Notes: generated by a model from the letters alone, not told the origin. Numbered from the stretch's first letter, positions 1 to 13,408 are shown. The stretch: DNA of 64,000 nucleotides from Ypsolopha sequella (GCA_934047225.1 CAKOHE010000044.1:434001-498000); one strand, 5' to 3'. Translations and numbers: made by a program.

Positions 1-1
1 T

Positions 2-838
2 AATGATTATAGTCCCATTGAACCTTCGGTTCAACCGGTTTTGTTATTTCTATTAGATCAATACAATAAAGGTGATTCATAAGGCTCGTTAAATAGCCAC
101 CGTTCGGCTATTTCCTTGCTATTAGGTAGTAGAATTGGCTCTGATGATTGCGTGTCACGATTATTAAAAGGTGCTTACAAACTTAGACCCTCTTTGCCCA
201 AATATATAAATACTTGGGATCCAAAATTAGTTCTTAACACTGTCTCTAATTGGTATCCAAATGAGAATATAGATTTGCAGACAATTACTAAAAAACTAGT
301 GATTCTATTAGCTTTATGCACAGCACACAGATTACAGACGTTATCATTAATTAAACTTAATAATGTTACATTAAATAACAATGAAATTAGAATTTTGATA
401 AGCGACGTCATAAAAACTTCCGCTGCTGGAAGGGATCAGCCTGTGCTACTTTTACCTTATTTTAGGGAAAACCCTAACATCTGCCCAGGGCAGACCTTAG
501 AAGACTATATAAAAATGACTAGAAGTTTAAGACCTGACAATGTTGAACGTTTAATTATAACTCATAGAAGACCTCACAAAGCTGCTACGGCACAAACAAT
601 CGGTCGTTGGATTAAGAGCGCAATGAGTGATAGCGGGGTGGACGTGGCGGCGTTCAGCGCGCATAGCACGCGGCACGCCGCCACGTCTGCCGCACATTCC
701 GCCGGCGTTTCAATTGACGTCATTCGTAGAACGGCGGGCTGGACCACGGATTCTCAAACTTTCGCTAGATTTTATCAGCGACCGATAGATAACCAAAGTA
801 GTTTTGCGAGGGCTATATTTGAGATTAATACTGAATGA
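2..838 (+). pseudogene. Tyrosine recombinase C-terminal region of a DIRS-like retroelement, with an in-frame stop
   Basis: The frame is open from the window edge at 2, hits a TAA at 80-82, then runs on to the TGA at 836-838; residues on both sides of the stop look like one protein (a VLLFLLDQYNKG stretch before, SHRSAISLLLGSRIG after), so this is one interrupted gene. Catalytic features of the tyrosine recombinase/integrase family are visible: Arg in TAHRLQTLS (codon 329-331), the HxxR box in HSTRHAATS (His 662-664, Arg 671-673), and the nucleophile Tyr in ARFYQRP (773-775). Such enzymes join retroelement DNA circles into the genome in DIRS/Ngaro elements. No reverse transcriptase is visible because the window starts inside the element. 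The TAA argues for a dead copy. A Crypton-type DNA transposon is a less likely alternative. Confidence 0.72.
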
Positions 839-1023
839 AAAATACAATGTGATTATTTTGTAGTTGATTTAAGATTGTAATGTAATCAGGTGGATGAGAA
901 AATAAATTTTATTTTTTGGTTGATCAATGCTGTGTTTATTGTGTTCACATATAAAAGCAAAACTTTATCTCTAAACATCTACCTTTGTAATATATCTGAA
1001 GAATGAAGCAACGAAATATAATA
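839..1023. other. AT-rich 3' flank of the recombinase ORF
   Basis: No ORF is supported here. The stretch lies between the recombinase stop and the terminal inverted repeat. From about 977 it carries a partial direct copy (CTACCTTTGTAATATATCT) of the sequence that recurs at 1322-1340. Confidence 0.5.
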
Positions 1024-1400
1024 TATGATCAAACGAACTTCCTAGTGAAGTTCGATCAATATTATATTAGTTGCTTCATTCGAAGATATACAGTCCCACC
1101 CGCCCAAAGCCCAAAAGTTTTGCTAGAACCTACTCTAAAAATAATGAGGCTTGGAGAATACGGCGGCCGGGGATGTGGTGGATAACGGAAGTCAGTTTTA
1201 TTTTTTAAATACTTCCGATAGGAAACGGAAGTCAGTTTTATTTTAAAATACTCCGATAGGAACCGGAAGTATAGACTTTTAAACTTAAAAAATGCGAATG
1301 TTACCTTGTCCGTTAGAAGGACTACCTTTGTAATATATCTTCGAATGAAGCAACTAATATAATATTGATCGAACTTCACTAGGAAGTTCGTTTGATCATA
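1024..1400. repeat. Terminal inverted repeat pair downstream of the tyrosine recombinase
   Basis: Bases 1024-1090 and 1334-1400 are reverse complements over 67 bp with no mismatch seen by eye. Each arm also contains a near-palindrome (CGAACTTCCTAGTGAAGTTCG-like). The flank at 977-1023 repeats the right arm's start in direct orientation. DIRS-type elements are known for inverted terminal repeats and Ngaro types for split direct repeats, so this is probably the right terminus of the element whose recombinase precedes it. That assignment is inference. Confidence 0.7.
1184..1275. repeat. Short tandem repeat, 37-40 bp unit, about 2.3 copies
   Basis: Units beginning AACGGAAGTCAGTTTTATTT start at 1184 and 1224, and a truncated third starts at 1261. 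The copies differ by a few bases and a 3-bp indel. The repeat sits between the two arms of the terminal inverted repeat. Confidence 0.7.
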
Positions 1401-2461
1401 TAATTTACTGAAAGCTACGGTACGACTTTAATACTTTATCAACAAATCGCGATTCAAAAAGAAACTTGCCTCACAATTTCCCCTGGCCAGCCAAACCTCA
1501 CGCCGAAGCGATCATCAGTTTCAAGCCTTCGCGACCAAAACATCCGGCAATACCTACATAAGGTAGCCCAGAATTCTTAGGAAATCATAAGACAAGCCCA
1601 CTTTGAATATCTAATAAACTATTGATTATGCGCCCGTGACTCTAAATTTTGTACATCAAAACCGAAAATTAAACATTTAGACTAAACGAGTGCCTGCCGC
1701 TTTAAAAAAAATACCTTTGGCAAATACGTCTGCATTGCCCAAGAAGAATCTGCTAATCCTCCGCAAAAGCGCGCGCAATGGCCTTATAAAACCTTCTCTC
1801 CCACTCCTGTTCGACGCCCACGCAACCTTTCTAGATGTCTTTCTATTGGCTAGCTGTCGCCGCTCCAAATCGTACGATATTACGTCACACTAACCATCTC
1901 ACTGCCTTCCTACAACAAACTTGTTTTAACCAGTTCTTCTATCATCAATTGCTGAATATATTTTAGCCTCTTTCCCCCTTAACCCAAGGTTCAATTTTAG
2001 TTACAATTTGTTTTCGCGCCTACAAATCCGATTTCTCCACCGCGGTTTGAACACGCCACGTGTAGTTCTGATAATTTTTGAATCTTTCAAAAACATTCGA
2101 ATTCCAGCCGCCATATTGTTTGCTACACAACAATACTATGCTTTTTAAGATCTTAATGAAATAATGAGCAGCATGAACATTTTGTCACAATGATGTTTAG
2201 AGTTACAAGGGAAGGTGAAACCCTTAATGGTTCAATCATTCAATATTTCCTTTACTTTAAGTTGATTATTCATCTAAGCACATGAGTTTTGGTGGACCCT
2301 TCGACCTGTGGTTGGTTCCGTCTCAGTTTGGAATGTTGCCACTTTACCGAAACTTCTAAGTATTAAGGTTCATACATCATCTGTATGTTTATTATGAATA
2401 AGTACATAATAATTGTCCATTTTAGTGATACCCAATGACAGCATATCATGTGGAATGTTAC
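1401..2461. other. Intergenic, no gene recognised
   Basis: Overlapping short ORFs on both strands at 1677-1893 share no recognisable motif. A TATA-like TTATAAAAC near 1785 is preceded by GC-rich and followed by pyrimidine-rich sequence, which could be a worn promoter or LTR fragment, but no flanking repeat supports this. The rest is AT-rich with no feature seen. Confidence 0.4.
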
Positions 2462-5400
2462 AGGATGAGAGGCACGTTATTGCTCTTATGCAAAGGGATG
2501 AAGGGCGCGTTATTGCTCTTATGCAAAGGGATAAGGGGCACGTTATTGCTCTTATGCAATGGGATAAGGGGCGCGTTATTGCTCTTATGCAAAGGGATAA
2601 GGGGCACGTTATTGCTCTTATGCAAAGGGATGAGGGGCACGTTATTGCTCTTATGCAATGGGATGAAGGGCGCGTTATTGCTCTTATGCAAAGGGATGAA
2701 GGGCGCGTTATTGCTCTTATGAAAAGGGATGAGGGGCGCGTTATTGCTCTTATGCAAAGGGATGAGGGGCACGTTATTGCTCTTATGCAATGGGATGAAG
2801 GGCGCGTTATTGCTCTTATGCAAAGGGATGAATTGCGCGTTATTGCTCTTATGCAAAGGGATGAATTGCGCGTTATTGCTCTTATGCAAAGGGATGAGGG
2901 GCACGATATTGCTCTTATGCAATGGGATAAGGGGTGCGTTATTGCTCTTATGCAAAGGGATAAGGGGCACGTTATTGCTCTTATGCAATGGGATTAGGGG
3001 CGCGTTATTGCTCTTATGCAAAGAGATAAGGGGCACGTTATTGCTCTTATGCAAAGGGATGAGGGGCACGTTATTGCTCTTATGCAAAGGGATGAAGGGC
3101 GCGTTATTGCTCTTATGCAAAGGGATGAAGGGCGCGTTATTGCTCTTATGAAAAGGGATGAGGGGCACGTTATTGCTCTTATGCAATGGGATAAGGGGCG
3201 CGTTATTGCTCTTATGCAAAGTGATAAGGGGCACGTTATTGCTCTTATGCAAAGGGATGAAGGGCGCGTTATTGCTCTTATGAAAAGGGATGAAGGGCAC
3301 ATTATTGTTCTTATGCAAAGGGATGAAGGGCGCGTTATTGCTCTTATGCAAAGGAATGAAGGGCGCGTTATTGCCCTTATGGAAAGGGATGAGGGGCACG
3401 TTATTGCTCTTATGCAAAAAGATGAAGGGCGCGTTATTGCTCTTATGAAAAGGGATGAGAGGCACGTTATTGCTCTTATGCAAAGGGATGAAGGGCGCGT
3501 TATTGCTCTTATGCAAAGGGATAAGGGGCACGTTATTGCTCTTATGCAATGGGATAAGGGGCGCGTTATTGCTCTTATGCAAAGGGATAAGGGGCACGTT
3601 ATTGCTCTTATGCAAAGGGATGAGGGGCACGTTATTGCTCTTATGCAATGGGATGAAGGGCGCGTTATTGCTCTTATGCAAAGGGATGAAGGGCGCGTTA
3701 TTGCTCTTATGAAAAGGGATGAGGGGCGCGTTATTGCTCTTATGCAAAGGGATAAGGGGCACGTTATTGCTCTTATGCAAAGGGATGAGGGGCACGTTAT
3801 TGCTCTTATGCAATGGGATGAAGGGCGGGTTATTGCTCTTATGCAAAGGGATGAATTGCGCGTTATTGCTCTTATGCAAAGGGATGAGGGGCACGTTATT
3901 GCTCTTATGCAATGGGATGAAGGGCGCGTTATTGCTCTTATGCAAAGGGATGAATTGCGCGTTATTGCTCTTATGCAAAGGGATGAGGGGCACGTTATTG
4001 CTCTTATGCAATGGGATAAGGGGCGCGTTATTGCTCTTATGCAAAGGGATAAGGGGCACGTTATTGCTCTTATGCAAAGGGATGAAGGGCGCGTTATTGC
4101 TTTTATGCAAAGGGATGAGGGGCACGTTATTGCTCTTATGCGAAGGGATAAGGGGCGCGTTATTGCTCTTATGCAAAAGGGATGAGGGGCACGTTATTGC
4201 TCTTATGCAATGGGATAAGGGGCGCGTTATTGCTCTTATGCAAAGGGATGAAGGGCGCGTTATTGCTCTTATGAAAAGGGATGAGGGGCACGTTATTGCT
4301 CTTATGCAAAGGGATGAAGGGCGCGTTATTGCTCTTTTGAAAAGGGATGAGGGGCACGTTATTGCTCTTATGCAATGGGATAAGGGGCGCGTTATTGCTC
4401 TTATGCAAAGGGATGAAGGGCGCGTTATTGCTCTTATGCAAAGGGATAAGGGGCACGTTATTGCTCTTATGCAAAGGGATGAGGGGCACGTTATTGCTCT
4501 TATGCAAAGGGATGAGGGGCATGTTATTGCTCTTATGCAATGGGATAAGGGGGGGGTTATTGCTCTTATGCAAAGGGATAAGGGGCACGTTATTGCTCTT
4601 ATGCAAAGGGATGAAGAGCGCGTTATTGCTCTTATGAAAAGGGATGAGGAGCACGTTATTGCTCTTATGAAAAGGGATGAGGGGCACGTTATTGCTCTTA
4701 TGCAAAGGGATGAAGGGCGCGTTATTGCTCTTATGAAAAACGATGAGGGGCACGTTATTGCTCTTATGCAAAGGGATGAAGGGCGCGTTATTGCTCTTAT
4801 GCAAAGGGATAAGGAGCACGTTATTGCTCTTATGCAAAGGGATGAGGGGCACGTTATTGCTCTTATGCAATGGGATAAGGGGCGCGTTATTGCTCTTATG
4901 CAAAGGGATAAGGGGCACGTTATTGCTCTTATGCAAAGGGATGAAGGGCGCGTTATTGCTCTTATGAAAAGGGATGAGGGGCATGTTATTGCTCTTATGC
5001 AATGGGATAAGGGGGGGGTTATTGCTCTTATGCAAAGGGATAAGGGGCACGTTATTGCTCTTATGCAAAGGGATGAAGAGCGCGTTATTGCTCTTATGAA
5101 AAGGGATGAGGAGCACGTTATTGCTCTTATGAAAAGGGATGAGGGGCACGTTATTGCTCTTATGCAAAGGGATGAAGGGCGCGTTATTGCTCTTATGAAA
5201 AACGATGAGGGGCACGTTATTGCTCTTATGCAAAGGGATGAAGGGCGCGTTATTGCTCTTATGCAAAGGGATAAGGAGCACGTTATTGCTCTTATGCAAA
5301 GGGATGAGGGGCACGTTATTGCTCTTATGCAATGGGATAAGGGGCGCGTTATTGCTCTTATGCAAAGGGATAAGGGGCACGTTATTGCTCTTATGCAAAG

Positions 5401-6777
5401 GGATGAAGGGCGCGTTATTGCTCTTATGAAAAGGGATGAAGGGCACGTTATTGTTCTTATGCAAAGAGATGAAGGGCGCGTTATTGCTCTTATGCAAAGG
5501 AATGAAGGGCGCGTTATTGCTCTTATGAAAAGGGATGAGGGGCACGTTATTGCTCTTATGCAAAAAGATGAAGGGCACGTTATTGCTCTTATGAAAAGGG
5601 ATGAGAGGCACGTTATTGCTCTTATGCAAAGGGATGAAGGGCGCGTTATTGCTCTTATGCAAAGGGATAAGGGGCACGTTATTGCTCTTATGCAATGGGA
5701 TAAGGGGCGCGTTATTGCTCTTATGCAAAGGGATAAGGGGCACGTTATTGCTCTTATGCAAAGGGATGAGGGGCACGTTATTGCTCTTATGCAATGGGAT
5801 GAAGGGCGCGTTATTGCTCTTATGCAAAGGGATGAAGGGCACGTTATTGCTCTTATAAAAAGAGATGAGGGGCGCGTTATTGCTCTTATGCAAAGGGATA
5901 AGGGGCACGTTATTGCTCTTATGCAAAGGGATGAGGGGCACGTTATTGCTCTTATGCAATGGGATGAAGGGCACGTTATTGCTCTTATGCAAAGGGATGA
6001 ATTGCGCGTTATTGCTCTTATGCAAAGGGATGAGGGGCACGTTATTGCTCTTATGCAATGGGATTAGGGGCGCGTTATTGCTCTTATGCAAAGGGATGAA
6101 TTGCGCGTTATTGCTCTTATGCAAAGGGATGAGGGGCACGTTATTGCTCTTATGCAATTGGATAAGGGGCGCGTTATTGCTCTAATGCAAAGGGATAAGG
6201 GGCACGTTATTGCTCTTATGCAAAGGGATGAGGGGCACGTTATTGCTCTTATGCAAAGGGATGAAGGGCGCGTTATTGCTCTTATGCAAAGGGATGAAGG
6301 GCGCGTTATTGCTCTTATGAAAAGGGATGAAGGGCGCGTTATTGCTCTTATGCAAAGGAATGAAGGGCGCGTTATTGCTCTTATGAAAAGGGAGAGGGGC
6401 ACGTTATTGCTCTTATGCAAAAAGATGAAGGGCGCGTTATTGCTCTTATGAAAAGGGATGAGAGGCACGTTATTGCTCTTATGCAATGGGATAAGGGGCG
6501 CGTTATTGCTCTTATGCAAAGGGATAAGGGGCACGTTATTGCTCTTATGCAAAGGGATGAGGGGCACGTTATTGCTCTTATGCAATGGGATGAAGGGCGC
6601 GTTATTGCTCTTATGCAAAGGGATGAAGGGCGCGTTATTGCTCTTATGCAATGGGATGAAGGGCACGTTATTGCTCTTATGCAAAGGGATGAATTGCGCG
6701 TTATTGCTCTTATGCAAAGGGATGAGGGGCACGTTATTGCTCTTATGCAATGGGATTAGGGGCGCGTTATTGCTCTT

Positions 6778-9700
6778 ATGCAAAGGGATGAATTGCGCGT
6801 TATTGCTCTTATGCAAAGGGATGAGGGGCACGTTATTGCTCTTATGCAATGGGATAAGGGGCGCGTTATTGCTCTAATGCAAAGGGATAAGGGGCACGTT
6901 ATTGCTCTTATGCAAAGGGATGAGGGGCACGTTATTGCTCTTATGCAAAGGGATGAAGGGCGCGTTATTGCTCTTATGCAAAGGGATGAAGGGCGCGTTA
7001 TTGCTCTTATGAAAAGGGATGAGGGGCACGTTATTGCTCTTATGCAATGGGATAAGGGGCGCGTTACTGCTCTTATGCAAAGGGATAAGGGGCACCGTAT
7101 TGCTCTTATGCAAAGGGATGAAGGGCGCGTTATTGCTCTTATGCAAAGGGATGAGGGGCACGTTATTGCTCTTATGCAATGGGATAAGGGGCGCGTTATT
7201 GCTCTTATGCAAAGGGATAAGGGGCACGTTATTGCTCTTATGCAAAGGGATGAAGGGCGCGTTATTGCTCTTATGAAAAGGGATGAAGGGCACGTTATTG
7301 TTCTTATGCAAAGGGATGAAGGGCGCGTTATTGCTCTTATGCAAAGGAATGAAGGGCGCGTTATTGCTCTTATGAAAAGGGATGAGGGGCACGTTATTGC
7401 TCTTATGCAAAAAGATGAAGGGCGCGTTATTGCTCTTATGAAAAGGGATGAGAGGCACGTTATTGCTCTTATGCAAAGGGATGAAGGGCGCGTTATTGCT
7501 CTTATGCAAAGGGATAAGGGGCACGTTATTGCTCTTATGCAATGGGATAAGGGGCGCGTTATTGCTCTTATGCAAAGGGATAAGGGGCACGTTATTGCTC
7601 TTATGCAAAGGGATGAGGGGCACGTTATTGCTCTTATGCAATGGGATGAAGGGCGCGTTATTGCTCTTATGCAAAGGGATGAAGGGCGCGTTATTGCTCT
7701 TATGAAAAGGGATGAGGGGCGCGTTATTGCTCTTATGCAAAGGGATGAGGGGCACGTTATTGCTCTTATGCAATGGGATGAAGGGCGCGTTATTGCTCTT
7801 ATGCAAAGGGATGAAGGGCGCGTTATTGCTCTTATGCAAAGGGATAAGGGGCACGTTATTGCTCTTATGCAAAGGGATGAGGGGCATGTTATTGCTCTTA
7901 TGCAATGGGATAAGGGGGGGGTTATTGCTCTTATGCAAAGGGATAAGGGGCACGTTATTGCTCTTATGCAAAGGGATGAAGAGCGCGTTATTGCTCTTAT
8001 GAAAAGGGATGAGGGGCACGTTATTGCTCTTATGAAAAGGGATGAGGGGCACGTTATTGCTCTTATGCAAAGGGATGAAGGGCGCGTTATTGCTCTTATG
8101 AAAAACGATGAGGGGCACGTTATTGCTCTTATGCAAAGGGATGAAGGGCGCGTTATTGCTCTTATGCAAAGGGATAAGGAGCACGTTATTGCTCTTATGC
8201 AAAGGGATGAGGGGCACGTTATTGCTCTTATGCAATGGGATAAGAGGCGCGTTATTGCTCTTATGCAAAGGGATAAGGGGCACGTTATTGCTCTTATGCA
8301 AAGGGATGAAGGGCGCGTTATTGCTCTTATGAAAAGGGATGAAGGGCACGTTATTGTTCTTATGCAAAGAGATGAAGGGCGCGTTATTGCTCTTATGCAA
8401 AGGAATGAAGGGCGCGTTATTGCTCTTATGAAAAGGGATGAGGGGCACGTTATTGCTCTTATGCAAAAAGATGAAGGGCACGTTATTGCTCTTATGAAAA
8501 GGGATGAGAGGCACGTTATTGCTCTTATGCAAAGGGATGAAGGGCGCGTTATTGCTCTTATGCAAAGGGATAAGGGGCACGTTATTGCTCTTATGCAATG
8601 GGATAAGGGGCGCGTTATTGCTCTTATGCAAAGGGATAAGGGGCACGTTATTGCTCTTATGCAAAGGGATGAGGGGCACGTTATTGCTCTTATGCAATGG
8701 GATGAAGGGCGCGTTATTGCTCTTATGCAAAGGGATGAAGGGCGCGTTATTGCTCTTATGAAAAGAGATGAGGGGCGCGTTATTGCTCTTATGCAAAGGG
8801 ATAAGGGGCACGTTATTGCTCTTATGCAAAGGGATGAGGGGCACGTTATTGCTCTTATGCAATGGGATGAAGGGCACGTTATTGCTCTTATGCAAAGGGA
8901 TGAATTGCGCGTTATTGCTCTTATGCAAAGGGATGAGGGGCACGTTATTGCTCTTATGCAATGGGATTAGGGGCGCGTTATTGCTCTTATGCAAAGGGAT
9001 GAATTGCGCGTTATTGCTCTTATGCAAAGGGATGAGGGGCACGTTATTGCTCTTATGCAATGGGATAAGGGGCGCGTTATTGCTCTAATGCAAAGGGATA
9101 AGGGGCACGTTATTGCTCTTATGCAAAGGGATGAGGGGCACGTTATTGCTCTTATGCAAAGGGATGAAGGGCGCGTTATTGCTCTTATGCAAAGGGATGA
9201 AGGGCGCGTTATTGCTCTTATGAAAAGGGATGAGGGGCACGTTATTGCTCTTATGCAATGGGATAAGGGGCGCGTTACTGCTCTTATGCAAAGGGATAAG
9301 GGGCACCGTATTGCTCTTATGCAAAGGGATGAAGGGCGCGTTATTGCTCTTATGCAAAGGGATGAGGGGCACGTTATTGCTCTTATGCAATGGGATAAGG
9401 GGCGCGTTATTGCTCTTATGCAAAGGGATAAGGGGCACGTTATTGCTCTTATGCAAAGGGATGAAGGGCGCGTTATTGCTCTTATGAAAAGGGATGAAGG
9501 GCACGTTATTGTTCTTATGCAAAGGGATGAAGGGCGCGTTATTGCTCTTATGCAAAGGAATGAAGGGCGCGTTATTGCTCTTATGAAAAGGGATGAGGGG
9601 CACGTTATTGCTCTTATGCAAAAAGATGAAGGGCGCGTTATTGCTCTTATGAAAAGGGATGAGAGGCACGTTATTGCTCTTATGCAAAGGGATGAAGGGC

Positions 9701-11199
9701 GCGTTATTGCTCTTATGCAAAGGGATAAGGGGCACGTTATTGCTCTTATGCAATGGGATAAGGGGCGCGTTATTGCTCTTATGCAAAGGGATAAGGGGCA
9801 CGTTATTGCTCTTATGCAAAGGGATGAGGGGCACGTTATTGCTCTTATGCAATGGGATGAAGGGCGCGTTATTGCTCTTATGCAAAGGGATGAAGGGCGC
9901 GTTATTGCTCTTATGAAAAGGGATGAGGGGCGCGTTATTGCTCTTATGCAAAGGGATGAGGGGCACGTTATTGCTCTTATGCAATGGGATGAAGGGCGCG
10001 TTATTGCTCTTATACAAAGGGATGAAGGGCGCGTTATTGCTCTTATGAAAAGGGATGAATGGCGCGTTATTGCTCTTATGCAAAGGGATAAGGGGCACGT
10101 TATTGCTCTTATGCAAAGGGATGAGGGGCACGTTATTGCTCTTATGCAATGGGATGAAGGGCGCGTTATTGCTCTTATGCAAAGGGATGAATTGCGCGTT
10201 ATTGCTCTTATGCAAAGGGATGAGGGGCACGTTATTGCTCTTATGCAATGGGATTAGGGGCGCGTTATTGCTCTTATGCAAAGGGATAAGGGGCACGTTA
10301 TTGCTCTTATGCAAAGGGATGAGGGGCACGTTATTGCTCTTATGCAAAGGGATGAAGGGCGCGTTATTGCTCTTATGCAAAGGGATTAAGGGCGCGTTAT
10401 TGCTCTTATGAAAAGGGATGAGGGGCTCGTTATTGCTCTTATGCAAAGGGATAAAGGGCGCGTTATTGCTCTTATGCAAAGGGATGAGGGGCACGTTATT
10501 GCTCTTATGCAAAGGGATGAAGGGCGCGTTATTGCTCTTATGCAAAGGGATGAGGGGCACGTTATTGCTCTTATGCAATGGGATAAGGGGCGCGTTATTG
10601 CTCTTATGCAAAGGGATAAGGGGCACGTTATTGCTCTTATGCAAAGGGATGAAGGGCGCGTTATTGCTCTTATGAAAAGGGATGAGGGGTACGTTATTGC
10701 TCTTATGCGAAGGGATAAGGGGCGCGTTATTGCTCTTATGCAAAGGGATGAGAGGCACATTATTGCTCTTATGCAATGGGATAAGGGGCGCGTTATTGCT
10801 CTTATGCAAAGGGATAAGGGGCACGTTATTGCTCTTATGCAAAGGGATGAAGGGCGCGTTATTGCTCTTATGAAAAGGGATGAGAGGCACGTTATTGCTC
10901 TTATGCAAAGGGATGAAGGGCGCGTTATTGCTCTTATGCAAAGGGATAAGGGGCACGTTATTGCTCTTATGCAAAGGGAATAAGGGCGCGTTATTGCTCT
11001 TATGCAAAGGGATAAGGGGCACGTTATTGCTCTTATGCAAAGGGATGAGGGGCATGTTATTGCTCTTATGCAATGGGATAAGGGGGGGGTTATTGCTCTT
11101 ATGCAAAGGGATAAGGGGCACGTTATTGCTCTTATGCAAAGGGATGAAGAGCGCGTTATTGCTCTTATGAAAAGGGATGAGGGGCACGTTATTGCTCTT
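6778..11199. repeat. Two-copy 2211-bp (67-monomer) duplication inside the satellite
   Basis: The monomer order starting at 6778 recurs at 8989, exactly 2211 bp = 67 x 33 later. It includes rare marker monomers such as the GCGCGTTACTGC / GGGGCACCGTATTGC pair at about 7065-7095 and again at about 9276-9306, and the GCTCTAATGCAAAG variant at 6870 and 9081. The copies diverge in order after about 7.75 kb / 9.95 kb, so the second copy is partial. This implies unequal exchange or block amplification. Confidence 0.75.
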
Positions 11200-13207
11200 A
11201 TGAAAAGGGATGAGGGGCACGTTATTGCTCTTATGCAAAGGGATGAAGGGCGCGTTATTGCTCTTATGAAAAGGGATGAGGGGCACGTTATTGCTCTTAT
11301 GCAAAGGGATGAAGGGCGCGTTATTGCTCTTATGCAAAGGGATAAGGAGCACGTTATTGCTCTTATGCAAAGGGATGAGGGGCACGTTATTGCTCTTATG
11401 CAATGGGATAAGGGGCGCGTTATTGCTCTTATGCAAAGGGATAAGGGGCACGTTATTGCTCTTATGCAAAGGGATGAAGGGCGCGTTATTGCTCTTATGA
11501 AAAGGGATGAAGGGCACGTCATTGTTCTTATGCAAAGGGATGAAGGGCGCGTTATTGCTCTTATGCAACAGAATGAAGGGCGCGTTATTGCTCTTATGAA
11601 AAGGGATGAGGGGCACGTTATTGCTCTTATGCAAAAAGATGAAGGGCGCGTTATTGCTCTTATGAAAAGGGATGAGAGGCACGTTATTGCTCTTATGCAA
11701 AGGGATGAAGGGCGCGTTATTGCTCTTATGCAAAGGGATAAGGGGCACGTTATTGCTCTTATGCAATGGGATAAGGGGCGCGTTATTGCTCTTATGCAAA
11801 GGGATAAGGGGCACGTTATTGCTCTTATGCAAAGGGATGAGGGGCACGTTATTGCTCTTATGCAATGGGATGAAGGGCGCGTTATTGCTCTTATGCAAAG
11901 GGATGAAGGGCGCGTTATTGCTCTTATGAAAAGGGATGAGGGGCGCGTTATTGCTCTTATGCAAAGGGATAAGGGGCACGTTATTGCTCTTATGCAAAGG
12001 AATGAGGGGCACGTTATTGCTCTTATGCAATGGGATGAAGGGCGCGTTATTGCTCTTATGCAAAGGGATGAATTGCGCGTTATTGCTCTTATGCAAAGGG
12101 ATGAGGGGCACGATATTGCTCTTATGCAATGGGATTAGGGGCGCGTTATTGCTCTTATGCAAAGGGATAAGGGGCACGTTATTGCTCTTATGCAATGGGA
12201 TTAGGGGCGCGTTATTGCTCTTATGCAAAGAGATAAGGGGCACGTTATTGCTCTTATGCAAAGGGATGAGGGGCACGTTATTGCTGTTATGCAAAGGGAT
12301 GAAGGGCGCGTTATTGCTCTTATGCAAAGGGATGAAGGGCGCGTTATTGCTCTTATGAAAAGGGATGAGGGGCACGTTATTGCTCTTATGCAATGGGATA
12401 AGGGGCGCGTTATTGCTCTTATGCAAAGGGATAAGGGGCACGTTATTGCTCTTATGCAAAGGGATGAAGGGCGCGTTATTGCTCTTATGAAAAGGGATGA
12501 AGGGCACATTATTGTTCTTATGCAAAGGGATGAAGGGCGCGTTATTGCTCTTATGCAAAGGAATGAAGGGCGCGTTATTGCCCTTATGAAAAGGGATGAG
12601 GGGCACGTTATTGCTCTTATGCAAAAAGATGAAGGGCGCGTTATTGCTCTTATGAAAAGGGATGAGAGGCACGTTATTGCTCTTATGCAAAGGGATGAAG
12701 GGCGCGTTATTGCTCTTATGCAAAGGGATAAGGGGCACGTTATTGCTCTTATGCAATGGGATAAGGGGCACGTTATTGCTCTTATGCAGAGGGATAAGGG
12801 GCACGTTATTGCTCTTATGCAAAGGGATGAGGGGCACGTTATTGCTCTTATGCAAAAAGATGAAGGGCGCGTTATTGCTCTTATGAAAAGGGATGAGAGG
12901 CACGTTATTGCTCTTATGCAAAGGGATGAAGGGCGCGTTATTGCTCTTATGCAAAGGGATAAGGGGCACGTTATTGCTCTTATGCAAAGGGATGAGGGGC
13001 ACGTTATTGCTCTTATGCAATGGGATGAAGGGCGCGTTATTGCTCTTATGCAAAGGGATGAAGGGCGCGTTATTGCTCTTATGGAAAGGGATGAGGGGCG
13101 CGTTATTGCTCTTATGCAAAGGGATGAGGGGCACGTTATTGCTCTTATGCAATGGGATGAAGGGCGCGTTATTGCTCTTATGCAAAGGGATGAAGGGCGC
13201 GTTATTG

Positions 13208-13211
13208 CTCT
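13208..13211. other. Left 4-bp target-site duplication (CTCT) of the LTR element
   Basis: CTCT precedes the 5' LTR and recurs at 16,383-16,386 after the 3' LTR. Removing the element and one copy restores a normal satellite monomer (GTTATTGCTCTTATGG). Confidence 0.9.
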
Positions 13212-13407
13212 TGTGGAGTCATGAAATTGCTGATTGTAGCAATAAGTAATTGCGCACGACTTATGGCAAGGCACGTAGCCACGCCAGTTCTCTTCCCGAC
13301 ATTGTGTAGTATCGACGTGTTTTCTGGTGTGGTTTTAGCCACTAGAATATATCGGACTATTAACCGCTAACCTGTGTTTCAATCAGTCAACAAGACAACA
13401 TGCCAAA
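13212..13407 (+). repeat. 5' LTR
   Basis: Begins TGTGGAGTCATG and ends TGCCAAA, 196 bp. It aligns without gaps to the copy at 16,187-16,382; the first ~95 bp are identical and later differences cluster. The U3/R/U5 borders cannot be set from sequence alone, and no canonical TATA box is obvious. Confidence 0.9.
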
Positions 13408-13408
13408 G

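Larger units (their letters stand above)
2462..13211. repeat. 33-bp satellite, block 1 (about 326 copies)
   Basis: Head-to-tail tandem repeat of 33 bp with the core GTTATTGCTCTTATGCAAAG; the remaining bases vary between GGGATAAGGGGCAC, GGGATGAAGGGCGC and GGGATGAATTGCGC types. Because 33 = 3 x 11 and the consensus lacks stops in several frames, long false ORFs run on both strands. Occasional monomers are 32 or 34 bp (for example the extra A near 4170). Blocks of monomers are themselves duplicated: 462 bp apart (4.5 and 5.0 kb) and 2211 bp apart (6.8 and 9.0 kb). This block, block 2 and block 3 were one array before two insertions, as shown by target-site duplications made of satellite sequence. 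I see no protein family in it. Confidence 0.97.

Noticed and set aside
1677..1893. Overlapping sense and antisense ORFs of about 65 codons
   Set aside because: No motif, no splice sites and no recognisable family; the two frames are shadows of each other.
1690..1893. TTATAAAAC at about 1785 as a promoter
   Set aside because: No downstream gene, no repeat boundary and no initiator context that would support it.
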